From Mycolicibacterium bacteremicum (GTDB lineage Bacteria > Actinomycetota > Actinomycetes > Mycobacteriales > Mycobacteriaceae), in the NCBI RefSeq assembly GCF_943913955.1, contig NZ_CALUAE010000001.1, forward strand, positions 1 through 64,000: a DNA stretch of 64,000 bases, in the 5' to 3' direction. Made by a program: the position numbers and the translations under genes. The first letter of the stretch is position 1; each line of letters opens with the position of its first letter. Positions 17,290 through 26,172 of this stretch are shown one piece after another. Under the pieces are notes generated by a model, which was not told where the DNA came from, made no database searches, and saw only the letters and a list, made by a program, of their open reading frames with translations.

Positions 17290-18966
17290 TCAGTCGATCT
17301 CGAGTTCGCGCAGTTCGCGCTTGAGGATCTTGCCGGTGGGGTTGCGCGGCAGCTCCTCGATGAAGACCACCTCGCGCGGCACCTTGTAGCGCGCGAGGTT
17401 GTCCCGCACGTAGGCCTTGATGGTGTCCTCGTCGACCGAGGAACCCTCCACCCGCACGACGAAGCAGCGCAGCCGGTGGCCCCACTCCTTGTCCTCCACA
17501 CCCAGCGCGGTCGCCTCGACGACCTCGGGGTGACCGCTGACCAGATCCTCGATCTCGGCGGGGAACACGTTCTCACCGCCGGAGACGATCATCTCGTCGT
17601 CGCGGCCGCTGACGTAGAGCAGATCATCCTCGTCGAAGTAGCCGACATCACCCGAGGACAGCAGTCCGTCGATGATCTGCTTGCCGCCACCGCCGGTGTA
17701 GCCCTGGAACGGGAAGAAGTTGCCGACGAAGATCCGCCCCACCTCGCCCTGGGGCAGGTCGTTGCCGTTGTCGTCGAGAATGCGGACCTTCATCCCCTTC
17801 ACCACCGGGCCGACGGTTGCCGGATTCTTCGAAAGGTGTTGCGGGCCGGCGATCGTCGCGAAGGCCACCTCGGTGGAGCCGTACAGGTTGTAGATCACCG
17901 GGCCCAGGTCCTTCATGGCCCTGGTGGCCAGCTCGGCACCCAGCTGGGAACCGGAGACGAACACGATGCGCAGCGAGGACAGATCCGGCTTGGGCGAGGT
18001 CTTTTCCAGCTCGTCGAGCATGCGCGAGAGCATCACCGGGACGACGACGATCGCGGTGGCCTTGTGCTTCTCGATATCGGCGAGCACCGTCGCCGGCTTG
18101 AAGCGCCGGCGCAGCACCAGCGTGGTGCCCAGCATCATGGCGATCGTCGAGTGCAGGAAGCCCAGCGCGTGGAACATCGGCGCGGGCAGCGAGGTGACCT
18201 CGTTGGACTTGAACGGCACCGAGGAGAGCACGCCTCCGATCGGGGCGAGCGAGGGCGGCGCGCTACGGTTGGCGCCCTTCGGGGTACCGGTCGTGCCGCT
18301 GGTCAGGATGATGATCGACGACTTCTTGGTGGCCGCGGGCGGCGGCGCGGAACCGTTCTTGGCGACGAGCTCTTCGAGCGTCTCGTCGGTGCTGCCGGAG
18401 GGCTCATCCTTGTCCGGGTTCACCCCGAGCGCGCGCAGCTTGCCCAGCTCGGGCTCGGCCTGCGATACCGCAGCGGTGTATTCGTCGTCGTGGATGATGA
18501 TCCGGCTGCCCTCGCGCTCGGAGACCTCTTTGATCTGCGGGCCGGAGAACTCACTGTTGAGCAGGATGATGCGGGCGCCGATCTTCGCGGTGGCATACAC
18601 CGCGACCAGGAACCACCGGTGATTGCGGGCCAGGATGGCCACGCCGTCGCCACCGGTGATCCCGCGTGCCAACAACGCGTTGGCCACCCCGTTGACGGCT
18701 TCGTCGAGTTCCTTGAAGGTCATCGTCCCGAAATCGTCGATCACCGCGTTGCGATTCGGATAGCGCCGGGCGTTGAGCGCCGGGATCATCCCGATCTCGC
18801 CCCACTGCTTCATATCGTTGACGAAGGCCGCGATATCGCGCGGCGGCTCCAGCTTGAGCGCGCCGGCCTGGAACATCTTGCGGGCGTAATGCAGCTCCGC
18901 GGACCCCCGATCGAGGTACTTGCCGACCGATTGCTGGATCTTGGCGAGCGGGCTCAGGTTGGACAT
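17290..18966 (-). CDS. fadD2: fatty-acyl-CoA synthetase FadD2-like
   Basis: 558 residues (M. tuberculosis FadD2 is 560). ANL-superfamily motifs are in order: the ATP-binding P-loop LTSGTTGTPKGA near 225, GSTE near 360, the hinge region SGRDDEMIVSGGENVFP near 450-470, and the C-terminal catalytic Lys in RNPTGKILKREL. It should activate a carboxylic acid to its CoA ester via an acyl-adenylate. It is divergent from the PolD gene and beside fadE6, consistent with a shared lipid-degradation role. Confidence 0.92.
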   Translation of the reverse strand: MSNLSPLAKIQQSVGKYLDRGSAELHYARKMFQAGALKLEPPRDIAAFVNDMKQWGEIGMIPALNARRYPNRNAVIDDFGTMTFKELDEAVNGVANALLARGITGGDGVAILARNHRWFLVAVYATAKIGARIILLNSEFSGPQIKEVSEREGSRIIIHDDEYTAAVSQAEPELGKLRALGVNPDKDEPSGSTDETLEELVAKNGSAPPPAATKKSSIIILTSGTTGTPKGANRSAPPSLAPIGGVLSSVPFKSNEVTSLPAPMFHALGFLHSTIAMMLGTTLVLRRRFKPATVLADIEKHKATAIVVVPVMLSRMLDELEKTSPKPDLSSLRIVFVSGSQLGAELATRAMKDLGPVIYNLYGSTEVAFATIAGPQHLSKNPATVGPVVKGMKVRILDDNGNDLPQGEVGRIFVGNFFPFQGYTGGGGKQIIDGLLSSGDVGYFDEDDLLYVSGRDDEMIVSGGENVFPAEIEDLVSGHPEVVEATALGVEDKEWGHRLRCFVVRVEGSSVDEDTIKAYVRDNLARYKVPREVVFIEELPRNPTGKILKRELRELEID

Positions 18967-19021
18967 GTGTCAACCTTATGTGACGCCGGTCGCTGCGCGG
19001 GGTCGAACCTACGATGAGGGA

Positions 19022-20242
19022 ATGGCCGCTCGGGCGCAGGTGGAGATCGCGGGCAAGCAGGTGCCCATCACCAATCCGGACAAGGTGGTCTTCGGCGATC
19101 TCGGACTCACCAAGGCAGATCTGTTCGACTACTACACCGCCGTGGCCGACGGCGCCCTGCGCGGTGTGCGGGACCGGCCGATGATCCTGAAACGATTCGT
19201 CAAGGGCATCGGCGTGGAGGCCATCTTCCAGAAGCGGGCGCCGGAGAAGCGACCCGATTTCATCGATGTCGCCGAACTCAGGTATGCATCCGGGACCTCG
19301 GCCAAGGAGGCGGTGTTCACCGAACCCGCCGGCCTGATCTGGGCGGTCAACCTGGGCTGCGTGGACTTCAACCCGCACCCCGTGCGCTCTGGAGATCTGG
19401 ACCATCCCGACGAACTGCGGGTCGACCTCGATCCGATGCCCGGGGTGGACTGGCAGCAGATCCTCGACGTCGCGATGGTGGCGCGCGAGGTGCTCGAGGA
19501 GTTCGGCCTGACCGCATGGCCGAAGACCTCGGGGTCGCGCGGCTTCCACATCTATGCCCGTATCCACCCCCACTGGCCGTTCAAGCAGGTCCGGCTGGCC
19601 GCCGAGGCGGTGGCCCGCGAGGTCGAGAACCGCAGACCCGACCTGGCGACCGCACGGTGGTGGAAGGAGGAACGCGGCGCGCGCGTCTTCGTGGACTTCA
19701 ACCAGAACGCCAAGGACCGTACGGTCGCCTCCGCCTACTCGGTGCGGGCCACCCCGGACGCCCGGGTGTCGACGCCGCTGCACTGGGACGAGGTGCCCGG
19801 GTGCCGGCCGGAGACCTTCACGGTGGCGACGGTGCCGGCGCGGTTCGCCGCGATCGGCGATCCGTGGGAGGCGATGGACGACCACCCAGGAGCGCTGGAC
19901 GGCTTGCTGGAGTTGGCCGAGCAACTCGGGCCGGCCGAGAAGCCGCCGAAAGGCAAGGGCCGCCGGGTGTCGACCATGCCGCTGATCGAGGTGGCCCGGA
20001 CCAAGACCCGCGATGAGGCGATGGCGGCGCTGGACGTCTGGCGCGAACGCCATCCCGAGGCGGCGCGACGCCTGGAACCGGTCGACGTGTTGGTCGACGG
20101 CATGCGGGGCCCGAGCTCGATCTGGTACCGCGTGCGAATCAACCTGCAGCACGTGCCGGCGGATCAGCGACCGCCCCAGGAGGACCTGATCGCGGATTAC
20201 TCGCCATGGGACGGATATTCGGGCGCACAGTGGCAACGCTGA
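19022..20242 (+). CDS. LigD-type polymerase/primase domain protein (PolD-like, Rv0269c-like)
   Basis: 406 residues comprising only the polymerase domain of the LigD family. The metal-binding pair is in RVDLDP, the third acidic residue in VFVDFNQN, and the SGSRGFHIY motif supplies the catalytic His. Stand-alone mycobacterial PolD proteins perform gap filling and nucleotide or ribonucleotide addition alongside LigD in end joining and repair. The ATG at 19022 was chosen for lack of sensible homology upstream. Same neighbourhood in M. tuberculosis (Rv0269c next to fadD2). No ligase or nuclease domain is attached. Confidence 0.9.
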   Translation: MAARAQVEIAGKQVPITNPDKVVFGDLGLTKADLFDYYTAVADGALRGVRDRPMILKRFVKGIGVEAIFQKRAPEKRPDFIDVAELRYASGTSAKEAVFTEPAGLIWAVNLGCVDFNPHPVRSGDLDHPDELRVDLDPMPGVDWQQILDVAMVAREVLEEFGLTAWPKTSGSRGFHIYARIHPHWPFKQVRLAAEAVAREVENRRPDLATARWWKEERGARVFVDFNQNAKDRTVASAYSVRATPDARVSTPLHWDEVPGCRPETFTVATVPARFAAIGDPWEAMDDHPGALDGLLELAEQLGPAEKPPKGKGRRVSTMPLIEVARTKTRDEAMAALDVWRERHPEAARRLEPVDVLVDGMRGPSSIWYRVRINLQHVPADQRPPQEDLIADYSPWDGYSGAQWQR

Positions 20243-20465
20243 CGGAGTCAAACCGGGCTACTCGGCGGTAACGTGTACCCGTCCGGAGGCCGCCCGAAAC
20301 CGATCCACGAAAAGGACTGCGGCACAACGGCTTACGTTTTGCTCAGCGAACCCTTACCCGTCTCTCAGACTATCTTCTTAGCAAAGTCTCAATCACTACT
20401 CCCAAGTACCTTAGAGTCGGCCGATAACTTCGGTGGCAGTTGAGATCCACGAAGGGAGGCAGGAC

Positions 20466-20888
20466 ATGACAATCGCATTTCGGTATGGCAATCCCGCGGT
20501 CCAGTGCGACGGTGCCGAGCTGCGCGCACAGTGCCGCCATCTCGCCTTGGTGGTGACCGTGTCCGGGGTGATCGACGATGACAACGTCGACCGCCTCACC
20601 GAGCAGGTCCGTCGTCTGGTTCTGGCCGAGAAGCCGTTCGTCCTCGACCTCGCCGACGTGACCTTCCTGTCCGCACGCGGTGTTTCACTGCTCTACGCAC
20701 TCGATGACGAATGCGATATGGCCGGGGTGGAATGGGCGCTGGTCGCCGGCACTCCCGTCCTCGACGTCCTGCACATGCTCGACGACGCATTCCCCATCAC
20801 GGTCTCCGTCCCGGAGGCGCTGCACCACTTCGCCGAAGGCACTCTTGCCCGGCGTCGCCTGCTCCCCCTCCTGCACAAGACCGCATAG
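20466..20888 (+). CDS. STAS-domain anti-anti-sigma factor
   Basis: 140 residues. A single STAS domain of the SpoIIAA/RsfA type: VSGVIDDDNVDRL strand-helix, then LDLADVTFLSARGVSLLYAL with the Ser (in FLSARG) expected to be phosphorylated by a partner anti-sigma kinase. The dephosphorylated form would bind the anti-sigma factor and release a sigma factor. The ATG at 20466 follows GGGAGG. The 223-nt region upstream is relatively AT-rich (20320-20420) and probably holds its promoter; I could not assign a sigma class. No anti-sigma gene is adjacent. Confidence 0.82.
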   Translation: MTIAFRYGNPAVQCDGAELRAQCRHLALVVTVSGVIDDDNVDRLTEQVRRLVLAEKPFVLDLADVTFLSARGVSLLYALDDECDMAGVEWALVAGTPVLDVLHMLDDAFPITVSVPEALHHFAEGTLARRRLLPLLHKTA

Positions 20889-20902
20889 AAAGGCGGGACG
20901 AC

Positions 20903-20965
20903 ATGTTGCTCGACGTTCGCTGGTTGACCGCCCTGATCGGTCGGCATCGCAAGCCGGCCCACTAG
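20903..20965 (+). CDS. possible 20-residue microprotein after the STAS gene
   Basis: An ATG-to-TAG frame of 20 codons begins 14 nt after the STAS stop behind AGGCGGG and ends 17 nt before a strong terminator. The peptide (MLLDVRWLTALIGRHRKPAH) has an N-terminal amphipathic half and a basic end. Nothing identifies a function, and it may be chance. Confidence 0.3.
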   Translation: MLLDVRWLTALIGRHRKPAH

Positions 20966-20982
20966 GGCCCCATCCCGACGAC

Positions 20983-21022
20983 GAATCGGCCTCCCACCGC
21001 CCGGTGGGAGGCCGATTCTTTT
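20983..21022 (+). terminator. strong intrinsic terminator
   Basis: A 16-bp perfect stem (arms 20983-20998 and 21003-21018, loop GCCC) is followed by TTTT. It ends the STAS transcript and, read on the other strand, lies just after the convergent SDR gene. Confidence 0.9.
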
Positions 21023-21046
21023 GGCGTGCGCGGCGGGCAGCCCCGA

Positions 21047-21775
21047 TCAGACCGCCACCCCACCGCCGTCGGCGTGCAGGGTCACCCCGGTGATGAAACT
21101 GGAGGCCGGCGAGGCCAGGAACAGCACGGCCTGCGCGATCTCCGACGGTGCCGCGGTGCGACCCAGCGGCAGGGCCCGGCCGAGTTCGGCATTGGTGTCA
21201 CCCCACTCGGCGTACACGCCCTCGGTGTCGGTCGGCCCGGGTGCCACCGTGTTCACCCGCACCCCGCGCGGCCCGAACTCGGCGGCCCACGTTCTGGTCA
21301 AGGACTCGACGGCGGCCTTGGACGCGCTGTACACCGACGCCCCGGGCACCCCCTTGGACGCCACGAGCGAGGTGACATTGACGATGCTGCCCGTGCCGCG
21401 CTCGAGCATCCCCGGTACCAGCCCGGCGACCAGGAAGTACAGCCCCCGGACGTTGGTGTCGAAGGTCGACTCGAACGAGGCCACATCCTGGTCGACGGTG
21501 GCCGCCCCCGGGAAGCGCGCGGCGTTGTTCACCAGGATGTCGACCCGTCCGGCCGCGCGGATCAGCCCGTCCACCGACGTCTGGTCCCCCATGTCGGCCT
21601 GGATGAACCGGACGTCACCCGCGATGTCGGCGGCAGCGGCCTCACCTCGCGCCCGGTCGCGCCCGGCGATCAGCACGGTGGCACCGGCCCCGGCCAGCAG
21701 CCGCGCCGTGGCCAGGCCGATCCCGGCGGTGCCACCGGTGACCAGTGCAGTACTACCTGCCAGATTCGTTGTCAT
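21047..21775 (-). CDS. short-chain dehydrogenase/reductase
   Basis: 242 residues with cofactor loop TGGTAGIGLA, NNAARFPG, catalytic Ser in VNVTSLVAS, and Tyr/Lys in YSASKAAV. The ATG at 21775 was chosen because GAGG lies just upstream and it begins the usual short SDR N-terminus. It starts 21 nt after the sigma-factor stop on the same strand, so the two are probably one operon and the SDR a member of the sigma regulon. Substrate unknown. Confidence 0.88.
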   Translation of the reverse strand: MTTNLAGSTALVTGGTAGIGLATARLLAGAGATVLIAGRDRARGEAAAADIAGDVRFIQADMGDQTSVDGLIRAAGRVDILVNNAARFPGAATVDQDVASFESTFDTNVRGLYFLVAGLVPGMLERGTGSIVNVTSLVASKGVPGASVYSASKAAVESLTRTWAAEFGPRGVRVNTVAPGPTDTEGVYAEWGDTNAELGRALPLGRTAAPSEIAQAVLFLASPASSFITGVTLHADGGGVAV

Positions 21776-21796
21776 ACAACCTCTTTCCATCGATGC

Positions 21797-22423
21797 TCAC
21801 GCGGAGCGCTGTTCTTCGTCACCGGTTGTGTCGCGGTGCGGGGCACGGTGGGCCAGCGCGGTGCGCAGTTGCGCCCGGGCGCGGAACACCCGCGACATCA
21901 CGGTGCCGGCCGGGGTGCCCATCATCACGGCGGTCTCGGCGTAGGTCAGGCCCTCGACATCGGCCCAGTACAGTGCGGTCCGGAAGCCCTCGGGCAGCCG
22001 GTCGAAGGCGGCCTTGAACTGCGCGTCGGGCAACGCGTCCAGCACGTTGGATTCTGCCGACCGCACGTGCAGGGCGCCGGGCGCGGCCGCGGGCAGATCC
22101 ATCTCTCCGATCCAGTCCACCGCGTACTCGGTGGGGCGCCGCTGCTTCGTCCGATGACCACTGATCCACCGGTTGTGCATGATGCGGAACAACCAGGCGT
22201 TGAGATTGGACCCCGGTTCGAACCGGCGGAAACCCATGAAGGCGTGCATCAGTGCGTCCTGGAGCAGGTCCTCGGCATCGGCCTCGTTACGGGTCAGCCT
22301 GCGGGCACCGCGCAGCAGCACCGGGCGCAGCGCCTGGACGTCGCGCTCGAATCGTGCGGACAGTTCGGCGTCGGTCTCACCGGTCAGTTTGATGTCGGGG
22401 TCGCTCACCGCGTCGACGCACAC
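21797..22423 (-). CDS. ECF RNA polymerase sigma factor, SigH-like
   Basis: 208 residues. Region 2 is at about 49-92 (NEADAEDLLQDALMHAF, then NAWLFRIMHNRWI) and region 4 at about 143-187 (LPEGFRTALYWADVEG, TYAETA, GTVMSRVFRARAQL). The layout, including the ETDAEL...ARFERD start and RPTEY linker, resembles mycobacterial SigH. Start is GTG at 22423, 5 nt after AGGAGG. SigH-type factors are usually held by a zinc anti-sigma (RshA) encoded immediately downstream; here an SDR follows and no CxxC anti-sigma is present. Confidence 0.88.
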   Translation of the reverse strand: MCVDAVSDPDIKLTGETDAELSARFERDVQALRPVLLRGARRLTRNEADAEDLLQDALMHAFMGFRRFEPGSNLNAWLFRIMHNRWISGHRTKQRRPTEYAVDWIGEMDLPAAAPGALHVRSAESNVLDALPDAQFKAAFDRLPEGFRTALYWADVEGLTYAETAVMMGTPAGTVMSRVFRARAQLRTALAHRAPHRDTTGDEEQRSA

Positions 22424-22523
22424 GCCGTCCTCCTGGGCAGGTCTGGTTTCTCTCGATTCCAGACTCGGCCCCGGCGGCGGGAACCGGACCCTTGGAAGTC
22501 CGTAGTCCCACGGTCCCGTAGTC

Positions 22524-22552
22524 CCGTAGTCCTGCCGTCCACCCGACTACGG
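22524..22552 (-). terminator. hairpin after the thioesterase gene, with a short tandem repeat
   Basis: CCGTAGTC at 22524-22531 pairs with GACTACGG at 22545-22552, 9 nt downstream of the thioesterase stop on its strand. The octamer CGTAGTCC occurs at 22501, 22517 and 22525, the last two in tandem. Confidence 0.55.
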
Positions 22553-22560
22553 TCTGCGGA

Positions 22561-23355
22561 TCAGCCCTTGAAGTACACGATCTGGTGACTGGTGGCCAGC
22601 AGCGCGCCGCCGGCACCCCAGATCTGCGCGGTCTGGTCGAAGTGGCCGGCCGCGAACTGCTGTCCACGTGCCCTGGCCAGCAGGTAGTCCGTGCCCTGGG
22701 CGGCGAGGTCCGCGGGGGCGGCGTGGAAGTACACCGTGATCGACACGGTGCCGGCCGGCGTGAGCTGCGCCCGACGCAGGAACACCCGCGGATAGAAGAT
22801 GTCGCACACGGCGGCCAGCGACGGAAAGTCGAGCGGCCGAGGCGGATTGTCGCGTACCCACAGCATGGTCTCCGATGAGGCGGCGGGGCCGTCCTCGGGG
22901 TCGGGCAACCCGCCGGCGACGTACCGCATGTCGTAGTTACGCATCCAGGTGGGGCCACCGTCGAAATCGGGCAGTTCGGTCGGCGACGGCACCTGCGGGC
23001 GCGGATACTCGGTGTCGGCCCAGGTGTCGCGGCGGATGCCGAAGACCGCCGTCGCGGTGGTCTTGGCCTCCCCGCCCTGGCTCAGTTCGACGATCCAGTG
23101 CTGATTGGTGCGGTTGGTGCGCACCGCGCGGGCCCGGATGTCGAACTCCCCGTCGACGATCGGCGCCAGATAGTTCACCGTCACCGCCAGCGGCAGGCCA
23201 TGCACGTCGGGCTGCCGCTCGACGGCGCGCACCAGTACCGCCGCGGTGATCCCGCCGAACGGACCGACCATGTTGGCCCATTCCGGGACGGTCCGCCCGC
23301 GCAACGACCCGTCGGCGGTGGTCTCGAGGGCAATCCCGTTGTCGAATACGGTCAT
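22561..23355 (-). CDS. acyl-CoA thioesterase-like double-hotdog protein
   Basis: 264 residues with two hotdog halves. The first contains ANMVGPFGGITAAVLVRA and a VNYLAPI strand, and the second ends in ATSHQIVYFKG. This is the TesB-like layout of many mycobacterial thioesterase proteins. The ATG at 23355 follows AGGAG and overlaps the stop of the upstream TetR gene (ATGA), so the regulator controls it directly. It probably hydrolyses acyl- or aryl-CoA esters. Confidence 0.82.
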   Translation of the reverse strand: MTVFDNGIALETTADGSLRGRTVPEWANMVGPFGGITAAVLVRAVERQPDVHGLPLAVTVNYLAPIVDGEFDIRARAVRTNRTNQHWIVELSQGGEAKTTATAVFGIRRDTWADTEYPRPQVPSPTELPDFDGGPTWMRNYDMRYVAGGLPDPEDGPAASSETMLWVRDNPPRPLDFPSLAAVCDIFYPRVFLRRAQLTPAGTVSITVYFHAAPADLAAQGTDYLLARARGQQFAAGHFDQTAQIWGAGGALLATSHQIVYFKG

Positions 23356-23963
23356 CGGTACTCCTGTGTCGAGTTCTGTTGGGCGATGGCGGAATCGACG
23401 AGGGTCCGCAGCACGTCGTCGGGTCGGACATCGCTGAGCCACATCGACGGGGCATCGGTGCGATTGAGCATCGCCGCCCCGTGCAGTGCGGTGGACAACG
23501 CGGCGGCGATCCGGGCCGCATGCGGATGGGCGCCCGTATCCAGCTGACAGGCGGCCAGAGCGCGGGTGAGTACCCCGAGCGCCTCCCGGGCCGCCGGCGT
23601 CGGGCCGACGGTCTCGGTCATCAATGCGTACCGCGCCGGGTGCTGCTGAGCGAAGGCCAGGTAGGCGCGGCATCCGCACAGCAGCCGTTCGCGGGCAGCG
23701 TCCTGCGGGTCCGCGGCGGCCTTGATATCGGCAACCACCTGTTGCCAACCCTGTTCGGCGACGGCGGCCAGGATGGCTTCCCGGTCGGCGAAGTGCGCAT
23801 AGATCGCCGGAGCGGAAATTCCTGCCGCACCGGCGATCTGGCGCAGTGTCAGATCGGATCGGCGACCGGTGGCGTCCAGCAGTTCACCGGCGGCGGCCAG
23901 GATCTCGGCCCGCAGCAGGTTACCGCTACCCCGGGCATTGCGCTTACGCGCGCGTACCTCCAC
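23352..23963 (-). CDS. TetR-family transcriptional regulator
   Basis: 203 residues. HTH region LTLRQIAGAAGISAPAIYAHFADRE at about 38-62, then a helical effector domain. It starts with GTG at 23963, 10 nt from a near-palindrome that is the probable autoregulatory operator. It is the first gene of a two-gene unit with the thioesterase. Confidence 0.88.
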   Translation of the reverse strand: MEVRARKRNARGSGNLLRAEILAAAGELLDATGRRSDLTLRQIAGAAGISAPAIYAHFADREAILAAVAEQGWQQVVADIKAAADPQDAARERLLCGCRAYLAFAQQHPARYALMTETVGPTPAAREALGVLTRALAACQLDTGAHPHAARIAAALSTALHGAAMLNRTDAPSMWLSDVRPDDVLRTLVDSAIAQQNSTQEYR

Positions 23964-23973
23964 ACGCGCTGAC

Positions 23974-23987
23974 TTTACATACGTAAA
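23974..23987. promoter_or_regulatory. candidate operator TTTACATACGTAAA
   Basis: A near-palindrome (one mismatch per half) immediately upstream of the TetR GTG. The core TTACATACGT recurs at 28420-28429, upstream of a second TetR gene. Confidence 0.5.
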
Positions 23988-24008
23988 TTAACTGCCGTTA
24001 AGCCGGGG

Positions 24009-25091
24009 TCAGGATTGCTTGAACCGCCCGGCGAACCCGCGCAGCGGCAGGTCGGCACTGGTGCGCAGCCCCGGCGGCGCGGCCACCACCGACCGGATCG
24101 CATTCAGGGCCGGCAGTCCGGTCACGGTCATCCCGATCGAGGCGAATGCGCTGGGATCGGACAGGTCGACCCCGGGCTTGGGGAAGATCATGTGCTTGTT
24201 GTACACACACGGGTCACCCTTGATCTGGGTGATGTAGCAGCCCTTGATGTCCCAGCTCGGATCGGTGTGCGGGGTCATCTGCCACTCCAGGTGGGTTTCC
24301 ACCCGCGCCACCCCGTCGACCAACCCCTGGTATTTGATGTAGTTGCCGCCCAGCGAACCCTTGGGCAGCACATACCAACCGAGGTCGACGTCCTTGGTGC
24401 AGGCGCCGAGTTCGTAGCTGAAGGTCACTTCGTCGAGTTCGAGGCCGAAGCAGTCGGCCATCAGCCGCACACTGTCGGCGAACACCTCGGTGTACTTTCG
24501 CAGCTTGCCCGGAATGCTCGGGTCGTCGACGGGCATGCCGTAGCCGACCTCGATCCAGGTGTCCTTGCTGTGGTGACAGGACACGTCCACCGACTCGATG
24601 GTGGTGACGTTCTCGATCTCGGCGACATCGGCCGAACACACCACCCCCAGAATCTGGTTCAGCCCGGGATTCATCCCGGTGCCGTAGAAGGTCGATCCGC
24701 CGCGCGCACACGCCTCGGCCAGCAGCTCTGACACCGGCCGCCCGGACGGGTGCGGGTGGTTGGTGTCGCGGTGCCACCCGGTGATCCAGTCCGCGGTGGT
24801 GACGATGTTGATGCCCGCCTCCAGAACCCGGACGTAGAGATCCTCGTCGGGGAATACCCCGTGGAAGGTGAGCACATCGGGCTTGGCGGCGATGATCTCC
24901 TCGACGGTGCCGGTGGCGGTCACCCCGTTGGGCGGCAGGCCGACGATCTCACCGGCGTCCCGGCCGATCTTCTCCGCTGTGTAACAGTGCAATCCGACCA
25001 ATTCGAGGTCCGGGTGGGCGGCGATGCGCTTGATCATCTCGGTACCGAGGTTGCCGGTGGCGACCTGGAAGACGCGGATCGTGTCGGTCAT
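24009..25091 (-). CDS. DapB-like NAD(P)-binding oxidoreductase (dihydrodipicolinate/diaminopentanoate dehydrogenase-like), copy 1
   Basis: 360 residues. N-terminal Rossmann motif VFQVATGNLGTEMIKRI, then VLTFHGVF and the ADWITGWH segment, with a C-terminal substrate domain of the dihydrodipicolinate-reductase-like type common in mycobacteria (Rv1059-like). The fold suggests an NAD(P)H reductase or dehydrogenase; substrate unknown. The ATG at 25091 overlaps the Rieske gene stop (ATGA), tying it to that oxygenase. It is related to the proteins at 51857 and 57827. Confidence 0.8.
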   Translation of the reverse strand: MTDTIRVFQVATGNLGTEMIKRIAAHPDLELVGLHCYTAEKIGRDAGEIVGLPPNGVTATGTVEEIIAAKPDVLTFHGVFPDEDLYVRVLEAGINIVTTADWITGWHRDTNHPHPSGRPVSELLAEACARGGSTFYGTGMNPGLNQILGVVCSADVAEIENVTTIESVDVSCHHSKDTWIEVGYGMPVDDPSIPGKLRKYTEVFADSVRLMADCFGLELDEVTFSYELGACTKDVDLGWYVLPKGSLGGNYIKYQGLVDGVARVETHLEWQMTPHTDPSWDIKGCYITQIKGDPCVYNKHMIFPKPGVDLSDPSAFASIGMTVTGLPALNAIRSVVAAPPGLRTSADLPLRGFAGRFKQS

Positions 25092-26116
25092 AGGGTGTCT
25101 GCTTTCTCGATGCGGGCAAGATCGGCAGCCGAGCCACCGCGGCCGTCGGGGTAGAACTGCATGGCCCACTTGCGAATTGCCGTGAAGCCCTCGAACTCGG
25201 CCGTCGCCAGCGCCGGCGGGTCCGAATACCGTTGGTGGCGCCAGATGTCGATGTCCTGGGCGAACTGCCGGATCACCTCGTCCCCGAACATCCGTGCCTT
25301 GTCCTCGGCGCGCTGGTCATCGCGCCCCGGTGTGCGCCCGATGTAGACCATGAAGCGCACATCGGAGGTGCGGTCGTCGACCGGGGTGACCGCGGAGATG
25401 GTGCGATTGTCGACCATTCCCCAGCTCTTGGTGACAGCGATGCCCAGGCCGCCGTTGATGGCCTCCACACCGCTGTTGACGTCCTCGATCTTCTGCCCGT
25501 CGTCGCCCTCGAAGGTGATGGTGAAGTCCACATAGGACACCGGTTCGGCGAAATCGTGCCGGGTGAACACCGGCACGATCGGCGTCTTGTGCACGAACTT
25601 GAAATGCGCGAAATCCACCCCGTTCTCCAGCACGTACTGCGGATGGATCTCCAGGCTCTGCCGGAAGAGCCGCTGCTGCGGGTAGTAGTCCGCCTCGGTG
25701 CGATCACCGAAGTCGGCGAAGATGTCCGGCGCGTCGAAGAACGGCTCGCGGCCCTCCACGTCATGCCAGATGTACACCGAGGCGTTGCGTTCCACCACCG
25801 GGTGGGTGCGCATGCGCCGGCCGCGGTTGGGGCGGTCCTGATATGGGATACACACATTGCGGCCCTCGTGGTTCCACTGCCAACCGTGAAACGGGCACTC
25901 GATGACCTCGCCCTCGACGTGTCCGCCGTGACCGAGATGCGCGCCGAGGTGTTCGCAGTAGGCGTCCATCACCGTCAACCGGCCGGATTGCGCTCGCCAG
26001 GCGATCATCTCGCGATCGAAGTAGGTCATCCGGTGTACGTCACCGATGCCGATCTCATCGGACCAGGCCACCTGGAACCAGCCCGTGGGCTTCATCGACA
26101 GCGGTGGTTTCGCCAT
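25088..26116 (-). CDS. Rieske non-heme iron oxygenase, KshA-like
   Basis: 342 residues. The Rieske [2Fe-2S] ligands are Cys54, His56, Cys74 and His77 (YCEHLGAHLG, CPFHGW). The mononuclear iron motif is Asn165-x2-Asp168-x2-His171-x4-His176. Size and layout fit single-component oxygenases such as 3-ketosteroid 9-alpha-hydroxylase KshA, which need a separate flavin/ferredoxin reductase (KshB) not present here. The ATG at 26116 faces a divergent TetR gene across 56 nt. Steroid or another alicyclic substrate is plausible but unproven. Confidence 0.88.
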   Translation of the reverse strand: MAKPPLSMKPTGWFQVAWSDEIGIGDVHRMTYFDREMIAWRAQSGRLTVMDAYCEHLGAHLGHGGHVEGEVIECPFHGWQWNHEGRNVCIPYQDRPNRGRRMRTHPVVERNASVYIWHDVEGREPFFDAPDIFADFGDRTEADYYPQQRLFRQSLEIHPQYVLENGVDFAHFKFVHKTPIVPVFTRHDFAEPVSYVDFTITFEGDDGQKIEDVNSGVEAINGGLGIAVTKSWGMVDNRTISAVTPVDDRTSDVRFMVYIGRTPGRDDQRAEDKARMFGDEVIRQFAQDIDIWRHQRYSDPPALATAEFEGFTAIRKWAMQFYPDGRGGSAADLARIEKADTL

Positions 26117-26151
26117 CAACCGAGAATCACAGAGGGTTCTATCAAAGTCAA

Positions 26152-26161
26152 TACTCGAGTA
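26152..26161. promoter_or_regulatory. palindrome TACTCGAGTA between divergent Rieske and TetR genes
   Basis: A perfect 10-bp palindrome near the TetR start. On the other strand, TTGACT (complement of 26145-26150) gives a -35-like element for the Rieske gene. It is the likely operator of the adjacent TetR protein. Confidence 0.45.
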
Positions 26162-26172
26162 GCATTCCCACC

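Noticed and set aside
22499..22552. CRISPR-like repeats (CGTAGTCC copies)
   Set aside because: Three 8-bp copies, two in tandem, without spacers; explained as part of a terminator hairpin.
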